This document shows, in pieces, positions 24,749-37,817 of a stretch of 64,000 nt of DNA. The position numbers and the translations under genes are program-made. Below the pieces are notes generated by a model. The model was not told where the DNA came from. It saw only the letters and a list, made by a program, of their open reading frames with translations, and searched no databases. The stretch lies in assembly GCA_021292105.1 (NCBI GenBank), contig CM037870.1:3581058-3645057 (forward strand). Reading direction: 5' to 3'. The stretch comes from Anadara kagoshimensis (lineage: Eukaryota; Mollusca; Bivalvia; Arcoida; Arcidae). The number at the start of each line of letters is the position of its first letter. The stretch's first letter is position 1.

Positions 24749-25484
24749 CATCATAGTCCTTTCAGTAATGTTATAGTAAAAGGGTAAGTGACTTACGATA
24801 GGCATTAAGAATGGATTAATATTGTATCGCAAAACATAATCAGAAAATGTAAACTTAAGTTAGTAGAAGTGGGCGAAAAACTTAATTCAAATCCAAACAA
24901 GTACCAGACTACTTTCGTCTCTTTGATGACATTATTGAAACCACTGAGTACGGATGGTGTCATCTTATTTTTGATTTTCTAATTTCAAGTGCGTTACATA
25001 GCCTCCACATTTGTAATCAGACTTGGCATAAATGTACCCTTGCATACAACCTTTAGGTGTGTAGGTCAGATGTAAAATCCGAAGATTACTTCAGTTAAAT
25101 TCCCACATCGGACATTTTGGAGGGTTGGGTGTATTTCGCTCGTTAGATGCAGATCTAATTTCTACTCGATTCTAGAATTCACATGAATAATACGTCATAA
25201 AAATTCAATACATTTTATTTGCTCTGAGTTTGATGAAATTCCAACCAAGCATTTAAAATTCATGGAACGAACACTATGACACAAAGGCAGACATAGTTAT
25301 TCCTATATACCGCTCCCTCTAAAAACGTTCGAGAGGGTTTACAATAATCAATAATCCGGTAACAATGCATTTGAATGCGTAAAACCTTAATATGGTATAG
25401 TTCTCCTGCAGAAGTACTGAGTACGTTTAATCTGGATTTGCGAGTATGTTAGTATTTGTTGTATTTTCTGCATGTTATAAATGT

Positions 25485-25620
25485 TTGCTTACCCTTCCGG
25501 AGCACACGAACTCGCTTCATTGGTGAAATTTGCGTGTTAAACTTAATTTGTTAGTTTTCAAAGTAGGATTGTGATTTGAACATGGATTGGTATGTTTGTG
25601 CTTGATTTGATTGATGTATT
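25485..25620 (-). repeat. DR1 right part
   Basis: 'gcttacccttccggagcaca' through 'gattgtgatttgaacatgg' and 'attggtatgtttgtg' match the family in inverted orientation. Confidence 0.65.
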
Positions 25621-26420
25621 TTTATTACTTCAGCATATGTTGATAAGACTGTGTGGCACATGTTTCTTAATTGCCGTGGATTATATTGAATGATACTAAA
25701 ATATGAGTTTGAACATTATAAAAGTATGACTATGAAAGCTTGAAATAACTTTTCATATTAATTTTAATTGTTTTTAAAAAATGCAAATAAAATGCACACA
25801 TTGGTGAAATTGTTGTTTTAAACTTTATATTTAGACATAGATAAGGCTGGTAAAGTAATAAGCAGTTATTTAATATTTTATTCCTGTGTTCTTTTTTCTG
25901 TTAGTGTGATGTCGATTAATGACTAATACTATAGCATTTATAATACAACAAAAAATATAGTGCTGAGAATAGAAACTGATAGTGTTCCAAATGGAACCAA
26001 AACACGAAAAAGATAAACAGATATTTAGAACACTGATTAAACAAGCACAGTTATATAAGTTAATTAGAACACAATACAAAGTGAATATATATTGGGACCG
26101 TGATATGGTTATAAAATTCACACTACTTTTGACGTGCGCTGGAGCTAGTGTCTAATGTTTCTGTTATAGTGATGTGGCAGAACCCTTAAACACCCAACTC
26201 GTTTTTCTCAACCAATGATCCATAAAAATACACACATTTAAAAATGAAACAAAGTCGTGTTTAACCAAAACAATATGCCAGCCGCTCTTGCAAGTATATG
26301 TTATAAATAGAATTAAGGGAAACACGTTTTTAAATTCTATTTTAATACCATTTTTTAAAAAATATTTTTGTTTCTTTTAGTATAAGATATTAATTATCAT
26401 CAAAAACTTTTAAACTTTGT

Positions 26421-26423
<3 letters not shown>

Positions 26424-26474
<51 letters not shown>
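26424..26474 (+). repeat. (GA)n microsatellite, ~25 units
   Basis: An uninterrupted GA dinucleotide run of about 50 bp. Confidence 0.95.
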
Positions 26475-26476
<2 letters not shown>

Positions 26477-26856
26477 TATTTGCCAAGACACCAGTGTCAA
26501 TGACCATGTTTAGCTGTGGGTGTAACGTAAACTCCATAAACTGTAATATTTCACAAATAATTCAAAGAAATTGTTCTTAATCATCGCAAAAAAAGAAGTT
26601 TTAGGTTTTTTTTAAACAACGATATGGTGTCTTATTATTTCAGTTCCTACGGGTATCTTTCATGAGGATTAAAAAGTTATGACTTCATTGGGGATCAATT
26701 CCCCAGAGCAATTTAATAATAAATGTTTTGATTTTATCGATAAATATGTAATTCTTGCCTTTTTAAATAATTACTTTGGTACTTTCTGCTTAACCAATGT
26801 AATGGAATACAAATAAAAAATCAATTATAACAGTCAATACATTTATCCAAATTTTG

Positions 26857-26925
26857 GTCAGACCCTACTGGGATTCGAACCCCGACACCCCACATACGGG
26901 TCTGAACTACTGTAATTGTGGTCAG
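26857..26925 (-). mobile_element. tRNA-like SINE head fragment
   Basis: On the minus strand GGGTTCGAATCCCAGTAGGG followed by TCTGACC resembles the B box and first body bases of the SINE at 41285 (GGGTTCGAGCCCCGACCGGG, TCTGACC). The rest of the element is missing. Confidence 0.45.
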
Positions 26926-26956
26926 AGGAAGAGCTGGTTTAAAAGGCCGTCATCAC

Positions 26957-27224
26957 AGTATTGTTGATAAGTTTGATGTTCTGTGTCCAGGATTGCCCTG
27001 GATATATTTGACGTCTCATAGTTCCATGTTCCTTTCACAAAATTTTGATTTAACACGTGGCGGGTGTAGCTAGCTAAACAGGAGGTGCTTACCCTTTCGG
27101 AGCACCCGGCCTCACTTCCCTGGTGGAAGTTCGCGTGTCTGGCCTAACTTGTCAGTTCCAAAGTTTTTACTTTGCTTCTGGGTTGTGATTCGGACATGGA
27201 TTAGTATGTTTGTTTTTGATTAAC
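26957..27224 (-). repeat. Dispersed repeat DR1, full-length copy
   Basis: This copy shows the family best in the inverted sense, from 'cagtattgttgataagttt' through 'gtagctagctaaacaggagg', 'ggagcacccggcctcacttc' and 'gattcggacatggattagta' to 'tttgtttttgatt'. A small internal hairpin (GGTGCT...AGCACC) sits in the middle. Confidence 0.8.
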
Positions 27225-28349
27225 ACATGTCAATAAAGATCCATCCCCGCCAATGTCAATGACTTGCAATAGCTTCATAATGAATACCACCTATTGTAAC
27301 ATCTGGGTAACCTTACCAAGTGAGTAAAAAAAATTCTCAAAATTATCCAAAATACAAAAGATAAGATCTAGAAAAATTTATCGGTCAGCAAAAGATGATA
27401 AAACTAAGACGCATTTTGATGTTAGACTCATTCACATTCACATAGAGTATAAACAGGGGCAAAAAAATTCATCCAGTGAAGTCTTCCTTCCGCCCGGGTG
27501 GTTATCCTGTCGGATGGATTTAGTGTTTCACGCTCTGTAACCTGTACTGCCGAAGATAATGTAGATAGTTTCAAAAGGTTTGAAGGTTATCAAATATCAT
27601 CTGTTGATCTCATAAAATTTGACAAAACGAAACAATTAAGATATCATTTACAGAGTATATACCGTAAACTTTGTTACAAAAGAAAGAAAAATTACAGGTG
27701 TATGACTCAGGTGCGATTTTACTTGATTTTCTTTTTATGGATTCACACGTGTCCCCCAATTTGTTGAATTTAAGGGTCATAAACTGTACATATTTAATAT
27801 TAGTTAATTCCGAATTTGAAGAGGGTCGGATAACACATATTTGTGTGATTTTGGTATAGATCAGATTTCTGAATAAGTAACACTTGTCGAGGAAGTTACA
27901 ATTTTAAATTTTGATTTAAATTTTACATCTTAGTTGTAAGGTAATATGATTGAGAGTAAGTATAAGGATGAATCCACATGGCTTGTGTTAAATAAAAGGA
28001 ATTATGGTAGATTAGGCTGAATGGATTAAATAGTTAAATAAATTAAATTAACGGGAAAATTTCTGTCATCATCAAGGCGAAATGATGTAACTGGGTTAGA
28101 GAAAAAACATTTCATGTTCTTGTTTATTAAGTGGGTCAGCGACCTTTTAATATTTCATTTTGATAGACAAACTTGATGTTTAGTTGATTATAGGGAAAAC
28201 AACTATATTATGACTCTATATCTTTTGAAATGCATGGGCTTTGAAATGATAGTTTGAATAATAATTCGCAAAACAAACTGTAGGGTCCTTTATTACATCG
28301 TTGATCTCTAGAATGTTGAGGGTTTTTCTGTATCAAAATTGGTAATGTT

Positions 28350-28650
28350 TCAAATCAAACACGAACATACCGACCCATGTCCAAAACACAATCCCCAGGC
28401 CAAGTAAAAACTTAAAAAACTGACTAATTAAGTTTAACATGCAATGAAGTATAGTATGTTGTGGTCTAAGGGAGACAATGCTTTGTTGTGGTCTAAGGGA
28501 GACAATGCTATTGATAACTAGATTACGCCCCTTGAAAACCATGTGAGAAGGCGGCTACTTCATGCGAACTTTCACCTAGGAGGTGAAGCCGGGTGCTCAG
28601 GAAGTATAAGTACTTCTTGTCGACCTAGCTACACCCGCCACGTGCGTAGC
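28350..28650 (+). repeat. DR1 copy split by a ~110-bp insert
   Basis: The left half ('acccatgtccaaaacacaat' to 'taagtttaacatgc') and the right half ('gaactttcacctaggaggtg' to 'acacccgccacgtg') are separated by unrelated DNA. The insert itself holds a tandem duplication of 'ttgtggtctaagggagac' plus 'aatgct'. Confidence 0.6.
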
Positions 28651-28954
28651 TTGCAAAACTGGAGATATTTATCTAGGCTCATTTCACTCCAAGTTATCCT
28701 GTGATACTTATGCATGAAATCGATGCTTTATTAACCTGATCGTGTTTCACTATTCGTTTTAATTTGTGCTTGCTGCTTGTGCAAGCTAGATCACGCTAAG
28801 GTTTCCTTTACCGGCAGTGTGTATTGTGCACATGTCTGAGTCGCGCCCAATGCGACTTTTAGATCCTTGGCTTTTCTGGATAACAGGAAGACACATCGGC
28901 ATCAGTAGTACGAATTAAAGATTCTTGCTTTTGGTTACAACATGCCTCCATAAC

Positions 28955-29210
28955 GGAATTGAATCCACTGGATCATTGGATCTTGAGTCAGACGCTCAAC
29001 CACTTGGGCTACATACTTCCATATCTGTCAGGTTATTGGTTCAATGATTTGCCTACAGATTTATCAACTCACAATTTTCTTAATGTCGGGGTCTTAGAAG
29101 CTGAGTGGTCTAAAGCGCGCGCTTACGCATTACGGTTCCTCTTACCATCCGGATTTGAAACCATTCAAGAATTTACATGTACTCTCTCCCAATATATTAG
29201 TGAAAGAGCA
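28955..29210. mobile_element. Two tRNA-like SINE heads, opposite orientations
   Basis: 28955-29030 on the minus strand has AGCCCAAGTGGTTGAGCGTC with a weak B box (GGATTCAATTCC). 29091-29210 on the plus strand has GAAGCTGAGTGGTCTAAAGC, the A box of the Ser/Leu-like family seen at 19.5 kb. A 175-codon open frame running through both (28959-29486) is therefore not taken as a gene. Confidence 0.4.
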
Positions 29211-30206
29211 ATTGACTTTGGGCGTAAAAGAACATCACTCAAATCCGCTCATTTTAACATTGCTGATAAGGAGTTAGATTCATACATATCTATTGAACAT
29301 CAAATAATGTGCTTACTGAGTATTTCACAGTTGATTCCGTTAACTACAAGTATTCGTCAACACATGATGACACTCAGAATTAAGGGCAAACATGTTTTAA
29401 TTTTGATAAAACTATGTGAGGTACTTCTCGTCATTGTGTATGTTTATACGGCTCGTGCCCCAGGGGTGGGCAATTACCCAAACTAGGAACAAGTGATCCA
29501 CGGCATCTGTCCCGTGACATTTCAAGACCAAACAAAAGCAGGTTATGGTCATTGTCCGAATTCCATCCACCGGAAAACTATCAGCATGACGTTCACCTGT
29601 TTCCCACGTTTAAGCCCAAAATTAGGGCCTATTTTCACATTTTAACACATTCTGATTAAAAAGACACGAAAACGCACTAATTAAAATTAAATCTGCGTAA
29701 AAGTTCTACCTTAAGCTCACCTGAGAACTAATGATGATAATTCCATTATTAGCTTCTTGAAGTGAAAACAGCAAGATAAACGTATAATTAAAATACCAAT
29801 TTAATATACAAAATCTAAAATATTCGTATTTTTTAAATTTCAATGCAAAAATGCGAAATTTTTTGACATGATGAATATTTTTAATTGTTAGGAAATTACG
29901 GTCTTCCCTCAAAATGGTACAAACATCGTATGGTTCCGAGCTGATTTGAATTTGTAATGAAGCTATCAAATATGAGAAATATCATTGGTATGAATAACAT
30001 TTATAATATGGCTTTGACCAATGTTAACATACCAATTAATTTGGTTTGACATATATGTTCTGTTGAGCACTTTGGACGTTAAAGTCAAGACACCTCAATG
30101 CATCACAATGAAAAATGTAACCCCAACATCTTGCTATATGTTTATATCTGAAACAATTAAGGCATTGAAAAAAAACAAAAAACGGGCTTGAGGTTAAGTC
30201 ACCATT

Positions 30207-30410
30207 TACAGTACAGACCTGTCGAACATTAAGAAAAAGATCCAAAGCCCGGCTTTCAAGTGACCGAGATATGACTAGCAAATGGCTGAAAAGCTCTCGA
30301 GAGAAAAATAGTATCTGACGGAAAGCTGTCGAGATACAGCGTACGAGGAGCAGAGATGTGCTGTGCCAATGTGTTAGCTCAATGTTAACTTTCAACAGGT
30401 CTGCACTGTA
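30207..30410. mobile_element. MITE family B copy, both ends intact
   Basis: It starts TACAGTACAGACCTGTCGAA and ends with the near inversion 'caacaggtctgcactgta'. The interior shares 'atggctgaaaagctctcgag' with the 15764 copy in inverted sense. Length is 204 bp. Confidence 0.7.
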
Positions 30411-31244
30411 CTTGCTATTTTACGAACCAGACATTGTCTCTAAATGATGTAGCATATCTAAGTTACACCGGCCAATTTCTACAGAGACGGGCAGTCGCAG
30501 TTTCGTACCCTCAATGTTACCACCTTTTCAATAAAAATTCCTACATGCACTAGTATATACATTTTTGAAATATTTCCAAATGAAAAAAAAGAGATACTCA
30601 GATTACCATATTGGTCAGGGTCACTGTGGATGAGGGTCATTGTGGACAGGTCAAGTGTTTTGTTGTACAACAAAATTAAAATCACATGCATGCAGTAGCC
30701 AGTGTTGTGATTTATGAGCCGTGTTGAAACATAATTACGAAAGGTCATTTAGTTTGACCAACTGCATCCGCATTTTGAACCATTATAAAGTTAAAGAGGT
30801 AGGCGTGATTTATGCTATCATAAAGAAATCTCTTCATTGGTTTGACCATGAGTGACCAATATCGTGTTGTCCATGTGTCAAACACAAATGTCAGAAATAG
30901 TAGGAGTTAATTAATCCATGCATTTATTATGGTTTGTTTGTTAGTTTTAAGAATTTTATTCTTTCCTTTAGTAGTAAATCTGTCATTTTAATTGGTTTAA
31001 GAGGTTAATCTTTGACAGAAATAGAGTTATAAAAACCAACAAAATCATCCAACAATAATTCCAAATATTTGAAGGGTTGGTCCTCTAAGTAATAAAATGT
31101 TCCGTGTTTAGAATTCTTGGGATTACATATTATATCAATTATGATTTTACTGCACTAGATTGGCCGTTTCGGAATACAATTCCTCATCACTAGTTCTCGG
31201 ACCAAAATTTTGAAATTGGAATGTAATAGACCCTCATGTTAAAC

Positions 31245-31850
31245 CGTCAGTATCAAAATCATTGCTTAATCAAGACTTTCCTTAACTTAAACTTGGAAAA
31301 TTTTGACAATACTTTTGGAACTAACAATAAACATCATTGGACTTAATATGTGTCCTCGTGTTTAAAAGCCCAAGGCCTAGTCTTACAATCATTTTCAATT
31401 TTACAGTTCTTTCCTTAAAACCTTTCATAGACTTAAACTCGGCAAATTTTTACAACATTTTTGGAACTTAGAAAAAAAATTGATTGGATGAAATATATGC
31501 TTTATGTTTAAAGACCAAAGGCCCCAGTTTCACAATCATTCCTTAACATAGGCTTGGCAAATTTTAGCAAAACATTTTGGAACAGAGAACAAACATTTTT
31601 GGATGTTCATGTAATATGTGCTTCATGTATAAAGGTCCCAGGCCCCAGTTCCACAATTTATTATTTTTATATCTAAACTTTTTTCTTAAATTAAACATGG
31701 CAATTTTGCAATACTTTGTAGAAGTAAGAATAAGTATGTTTTGGACGTAATATGCGCATATGTTTAAAAGTCTCGTGTCACAGTTTCGTAATCATTTCCT
31801 TCATAAGATTTCCCCTACCTTTGCAAATTTTCGCAGTACTTTGTCTTTTT
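31245..31850 (+). repeat. Array of five ~120-140 bp units derived from one arm of MITE family A
   Basis: Near 31272, 31413, 31541, 31681 and 31799 the sequence returns to 'ccttaacttaaacttggaaa' type text followed by 'ttttgacaatacttttgg', and each unit is preceded by a 'cccagtttcacaatcatt' variant. Only the left arm of the MITE is present in each unit; the mirror arm is absent. Confidence 0.6.
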
Positions 31851-32554
31851 TTAAGTTGCCATATTCATATTTCAGCTTCAGAAGGTAAAAAAGACACGCG
31901 TATTCACATGTATTACTAGGACATTTGCACTTAATTCGTCAGTGAAAAGTACACGACACCTATATTTATTTTGACAATATTATACTATAGTGAAATGAAT
32001 GTGTCGGAATTATTTTAGTTGACTGATGTCGCCAAGTCTTTTATGTGTCCATTCGCATTATATACATGCGTTTGTCAACAACAAAACATCTTTATTTTTG
32101 CTATACATGTATAAATGAATTGAATGGAAGTGGAGTGGAGTAATTGCATTTTATGTCCATGTATTTCACATAACGAGACGTTTAGACCAATCATCTATCG
32201 AGGGTTGGCTTTAAACAAAACGTAATCTATCTCACATTGATTCAAAAGAAGCCAATTCCGCAATTTAGCTAATATTTATACTGTTAAAATTTTGGATTGC
32301 AAACCACACCAGGTTCATTTGAGCAGTTACCAAAATGTGTTATGCTTTGATTCAGCATACCTAATAGGGTTCAATGTTAACATTTTGTATTTTGTCTAAA
32401 ACATGTATTACTTGTTTGATCCAGTTCTGGTTTATTATAAAATGGCGGTGAAAAAATTATAATTTGGCGTTTCCAGTTCTGGTTTAGTCTACTCTTGAAA
32501 TTGTTAGCATTGTCTGATTCTACAGATTCTTGGTCGAGGCTGTTCGGTGCTTGA

Positions 32555-32655
32555 TATACGAATCGCAATCGAGAAGCAAAGCAAAAACTTTGAAACTGAC
32601 AAATTATGTTAAACACATGAAGTGAGGTCGGGTGCTCCGGAAGGGTAAGCAACTA
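32555..32655 (+). repeat. DR1 fragment
   Basis: 'gcaaagcaaaaactttgaaa', 'gaagtgaggtcgggtgctcc' and 'ggaagggtaag' match the family; its right half is missing. Confidence 0.6.
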
Positions 32656-33767
32656 ACAAGACTTAAAAGATGAGCCAATGTTGATACACAGCATTTTGTG
32701 TGGCAAAATTATTATTGAGGAACAGTTGCACACGGGCGCCTTTTAGAATGAACACTGTGGTATAGAAATGACAGTGTCAGAATTAAAAAAATGAAGTGAC
32801 ATGCTTGAGTGTTAATGATCTGTGGTACATGATCATATACAAAACATTGATTTTGAAGGAAGACTAATAAAACTAACTACAGTATAGTGTAATAGATACG
32901 TACTTGTACGGGTAGAGAAAAATAGACGCAATTTATTTCTGAAAAACTTAAGACATATGCAAAGTAAGAAAAGACCTCCATACAAGAATGCAAATTTATT
33001 TTGGTAGAGGTTATCAATTTAAGTCACACAAACAAGGGATGTCAGATCTATGAAGACAGAAAACCATGGGTATGCCTGCCAGGTTTTTGTACAAAACCGT
33101 GAGAAAGCAAATTATGCTACAATCGAAATTTTTTCATACTTAAACTGTATAATGTTACCAGTATGTTGAAAATCGGTATCATTTACCCAAATTTGGATTC
33201 CTATTTGCCGGGGCAAGTGTATTATAAATCATTTGAAATGACTGTTATATAAATCTTTCATCCATAAAATAGGTAAAATTTCAGAAGAAAAAGAGATAAA
33301 TGGACAAAATTAAACAAGACGAATGGTTGTTTAATATACCTGTTCTGCTTTTCACAGAATACCGAATATCCGTTGTAGCAATAATTAGCAATTTAATATA
33401 TGTTGATAGAATTTGACCCGTGCTAAACTATTAACTTTAAATACCTCGTCTTGTTATAAATGTAGGATGGACCATGATTATTAGTTTGAACACACAAAGG
33501 CTAAGACACAAACAAATGATTACTTGTAAATAAGACCCGCAACTGATACTTACATTCATCAATGGTCAATTTCTTTGAGACGTGACCCATGACCTTGATT
33601 CTCTGCACGCGCTGATCCTTGTCGACCTTGTCACTTCAACACATTTGTATCAATTGATTTCGATGTTCGTGTCTCGCATTATGAATTATTTTTCCTATAT
33701 TTGATCATTTTTACACTTAATCGTTATGCACTCTTAAATCTGAAGGTTCATATTCCTTTCTCATATA

Positions 33768-33962
33768 CAGTGTAACCCCATTATGACGCCACCTGGCTTA
33801 GCACCAAAGTATTGAAAAGCCCCAAAATCTATGTCTTCTGTTGTTTTCCTTTATTAGTATCCCTCGATTTATCGCCACACCCTTTCTAGTTTCATAGTGC
33901 CAACACTGGGCAAATGGTGGGGTTTTAATTGAAGCAACATTGTTGTAATCAAGGTTTTGCTG
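33768..33962. mobile_element. MITE family D copy, Tc1/mariner/pogo-like
   Basis: It starts TA-CAGTGTAACCCCATTATGA and ends near 'aatcaaggttttgctg', a decayed inversion. The interior 'tttatcgccacaccctttct' is shared with the copy ending at 50307. Confidence 0.5.
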
Positions 33963-36241
33963 GATTCTTATGCAAAGTGTAAAACAAAGTTTATTTCAGC
34001 TTTCTATCTGAATATAACTAAAGAAGAGTAACCACCTTCTGACTAGCTGGCTATATCCGCCACAACATACGAAGTTGCATATTATAATGACAAGGAAACA
34101 ACTTGAAGTCAGCAACTAACATTCTTGAGCACGAAGTCACTTGTGGCCCAAACGTATTTAAGCATCGATACTAGTATCCATTTGCAATATGTATATATAA
34201 ATATCAATCAAGAATATTTTATCAAAAGCCCCAGTAACTTTAAAATCATTTATTTTCGTTGTTTCCAATTTTGGTGGTATTAAGAAAATATGCAATTTCG
34301 TTGAGCCGGATAAATTCGTGATTTGTGGTTGCCATTTTATGTATGTTTTGTAATATACATACTGTTTCGTTGGCTTGTAAATTCGTGGGCCAATGTGTCC
34401 ATGAACAAACGAATATTGGGGATACCTCGAAAATTATTGATATCACAATACATGATAATTTACCATATCGGAGTACATGTTTAAATAATAATTGATTCAC
34501 AAAATTTGAGCATTTCGTTTAAAAATTTAAAAATTTTAATAAGTAAGGAATGTTACAGCAATAAAATTCCTACAGTGAGTATCTACTCAGAGGTAGATAT
34601 AACGTCATAACCAGCCCTGAAGTGTTTTAAAACGCGCACCTGTAGGTAACCCTTTGTTATGTTGCGATTCACTCAAAATTGGGAAATGTAATATGCGGTC
34701 ACACTGAATAGGAATCGTCTTCATACTCTCTATTCTGTTCCTAATTAAAAATGACACTCGCTTGATCATGTAAGACAAATCTAAGTGTTCCACCCTTTAT
34801 ACTACCCGAGTATAAAGAATTGAAATGTCTTGTAAATTTAACAAGTTATGAAAGATTGAGATAAGGTTAAATTACGTCCTGACACTGCCTATATCTAATC
34901 AATGTCGGTCCTATCTTCTGATAAATCTGATATCTTTAAACGATTTGTAATTAGAATTTATCTTAATATTACAATTATTCATCAACTCTCTATTCTATTA
35001 CAACACTTTGAATGATATTGAAGAGATTACGTCTCTTTAAGCGATGACTAATTACATTTACACACCTGTGAAGACGGTACATCGATTGTAGAGGATTTCT
35101 CAACTCACTCACTCATATTTCTCACACTTATTATAAACCTTTAAATTTAATTTTACTCATCAAGTTTCAATGCTGGTATTATGGATTTAACAGCTACCTA
35201 TTGATGGCATTTTCCTGCCCACTTAATTACCAGAAACACCTCAAGAACCTCCTAACAGAGCGCGCCATTTCACCTTTACCATATCATTTGAAGCAAACTA
35301 CACGGCTAACGATATACAAATGACCCCGTGGTGAGGTACGGACCTCATCTTGAAAACTTTAAGGGGGCGCAGCCTTAAATTATGACCTAACAATAACTGT
35401 TTATTAACTTTTTCATTTTAATATGTTGTGTCGTTAAGCAAATTAATAAGTGAAATGTACAAAGACAAATTGTCACATTTATACCTAACGACCTTAACGA
35501 ATTTACAAGGTTCACCTTCATATTGTCAGTATACGTTTTATAATTTCTGACTATTTGTTTAGTGTCGGGTTTTTGTTTATTTTTTATTGAAGGGGTCAGA
35601 ATGGTTGTGGTTTACTTATACCCAGTTTAGGGTCAATATATTGTATTGATGGGATAAATTGGTTTATTCCCGGTATTAGAGACTTTTTAACATAATGAGG
35701 AATGCATTGAGAATCTTTTTCAAGTGCTGTTTGAAATGAATTACATGGACAATGAAATCGACAAGTTTGACATCTGTATTTAATTCTGAAGTGTGGAGTT
35801 TTAACTAGTTTAGTTGTTATTACACAATAATGTCGTTTTCAAACATACGTGGGGTTTTATAAACTAGTTTATATAATTGTTGGTATAGTCATAAACATGA
35901 ATGGACATTGTGCTCTTGCTGCTCCTTTTTATGCTTAGCGCTTGCGCAATCAGTTTTATAGAACTCCATTCTATGTGTCGGTTGAAAAAAGCATCCACTA
36001 ATTCTAATTTTGACTGAAACACATTTAAATTGACGGAATCAATCCAAATTATTTAAAAATAAACTGAATAATTTTGAAAAAAATTAAATAGAATTAAATC
36101 TTTTAAGTCAGGAAAAAATTTTGAAAAAAATTACATATCCATTTAATGGATTAAAGTTACAAAAATCCGGCTATTCCCTAAGCAAATAATATCATGCCTA
36201 TCAGCCACGCTATATATATATACGTGTATTAGCGTTAGTTC

Positions 36242-36502
36242 AGGCCCCGGTTTCACAATCATTTCTTAGCTAAGTATTTTCTTAACTTAAATTTAGCAAA
36301 TTTTTGTAATCTCTTTTTGAAACTATTGGTGAATATTTTTGTCAAAATTAAATGCAAATGTGTTAATCTAGAAGTGAACTTAAAAATGACACCTTAAATT
36401 CCTGAATATCTTGAAAGTTAACAAAATTATAATGATTTGAAATTTTGGAAGATTTAAGTTAAGGAAAATCTTAGCTAAGGAATGATTGTGAAACCAGGCC
36501 CT
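36242..36502. mobile_element. MITE family A, best copy
   Basis: 261 bp. The left end 'ggccccggtttcacaatcat' plus 'ttcttagctaag' is mirrored by 'cttagctaaggaatgattgt' plus 'gaaaccaggccc'; inner 'cttaacttaaat' and 'atttaagttaagg' also pair, so nearly 60 bp of each end can fold. There is no coding capacity. Confidence 0.75.
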
Positions 36503-36901
36503 GGAACATAAATGTTTACTACAGCATGCTTTAAGAATAATTTGTGTTTTTAAATACAAAAAACTAACCAAAAACTATTTTCCAAAGGATATAATCAAAA
36601 AAATAGAATGTGTAGGTTAGTGCTTGAAAATACGATGTTCATTATTCCCAATGCTTACCGTAAATTTTGTACACGTATTTTGCTGCGCTAAAAATCCTCT
36701 TTGCCTTAGCATGCCTATGTTTAATCTAAAACAAACTTAATAAATTGTCACTTAAGATATCATCCACAGGCAGTATATAACATGTACAAATTCATAGCCA
36801 ATGCAACAAAAAAAAACACGCAATTGAATGAACAAACAAAGTAACAAACTAGCATTACAAAACAAAAAACATTCATTGAGACCACTGACTGTAAACTTTT
36901 A

Positions 36902-37817
36902 TTGAATAATTTTCCAAACAATGATTCAGAAACGAAAAAATGCGTATTTAAGTGGAAAAAAGTCTCTGACTTCCAAAGTTTGATGCATATATCAAAAAAG
37001 ACTGTAATTATTATAAATAACGTAGTTGATCAAAGTCTATCTGAAGTAGAAATGAAAGAGAGACAACTCTTACTGAATAATTTGACTTCTCAAATTCAGT
37101 GCAATTTTGATGACAAGAACTCTTCCAGATACATGGACCGTCAAATAACACCAATAGTTCCATGCTCTTTAGTATTCATTATACACTGGAATTCATTAAT
37201 CGTTAAACATGTTTAAAACTGGTCATATCATTACAGACTGAAAATCTTCACAAAATTAAATTGTTGAAAAATCATTCTGTTAAAGCTCAGTGTTTCCAGC
37301 TAAAATAGTCTTTTTATTTTGAAAAATATTTCCCCACATTTTTATATCTTCCTCTCTAACATTTAAAAAAAAACAACCAAGAAATTGTTTTTCAAGAAAA
37401 ACAACTTTGTTGCATATACATTTGGATAATTAAGTTAAGATACAACTTCCAGTTACTGTAAAAGTTTTAATTTTTCAATTCTATGCTTGGATAGAATTTC
37501 ATATAAACCCAAATATTATAAAAATGCAATATTTGATTAAAAGTAAAAATTATCAAACATTGTCTGACTTATGCAAGTTTATTAGGGAAGGTCTGAAGGC
37601 ATATTAGATATTATATTATACTTTAATTACTAATTACTTTCTGTGTCATTATTATTATTATTACTTATCACCAAAATATTTGTTTGTAACTGTAATATAT
37701 ATTTTTTGTATTCTTAAACTTGACATGCATGTAGATACTGTTAATATAATTATTGTACCTCTTGTACCACCTTCGGTGGTTTTTGAGTGAATAAAAGAAC
37801 TTGAACTTGAACTTGGA
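36902..37817 (+). mobile_element. Probable LINE remnant with 3' tail
   Basis: At 37768-37817 a small hairpin (ACCACCTTCGGTGGT) is followed by 'gaataaaagaacttgaactt' with 'gaac/ttgaac' repeats, the sort of 3' end found on CR1/L2-type LINEs and SINEs that borrow it. Upstream, 36902-37216 is an open frame of 104 codons whose FKWKKVSDFQSLM and following helical, polar text resembles the linker between endonuclease and reverse transcriptase in such LINEs. No RT motif was found in between, so the copy would be internally deleted. The link between the two parts is inference. Confidence 0.3.

Noticed and set aside
28959-29486. A 175-codon open frame on the plus strand
   Set aside because: Its first half runs through two tRNA-like SINE heads in opposite orientation, its composition is AT-driven and no domain is recognisable.
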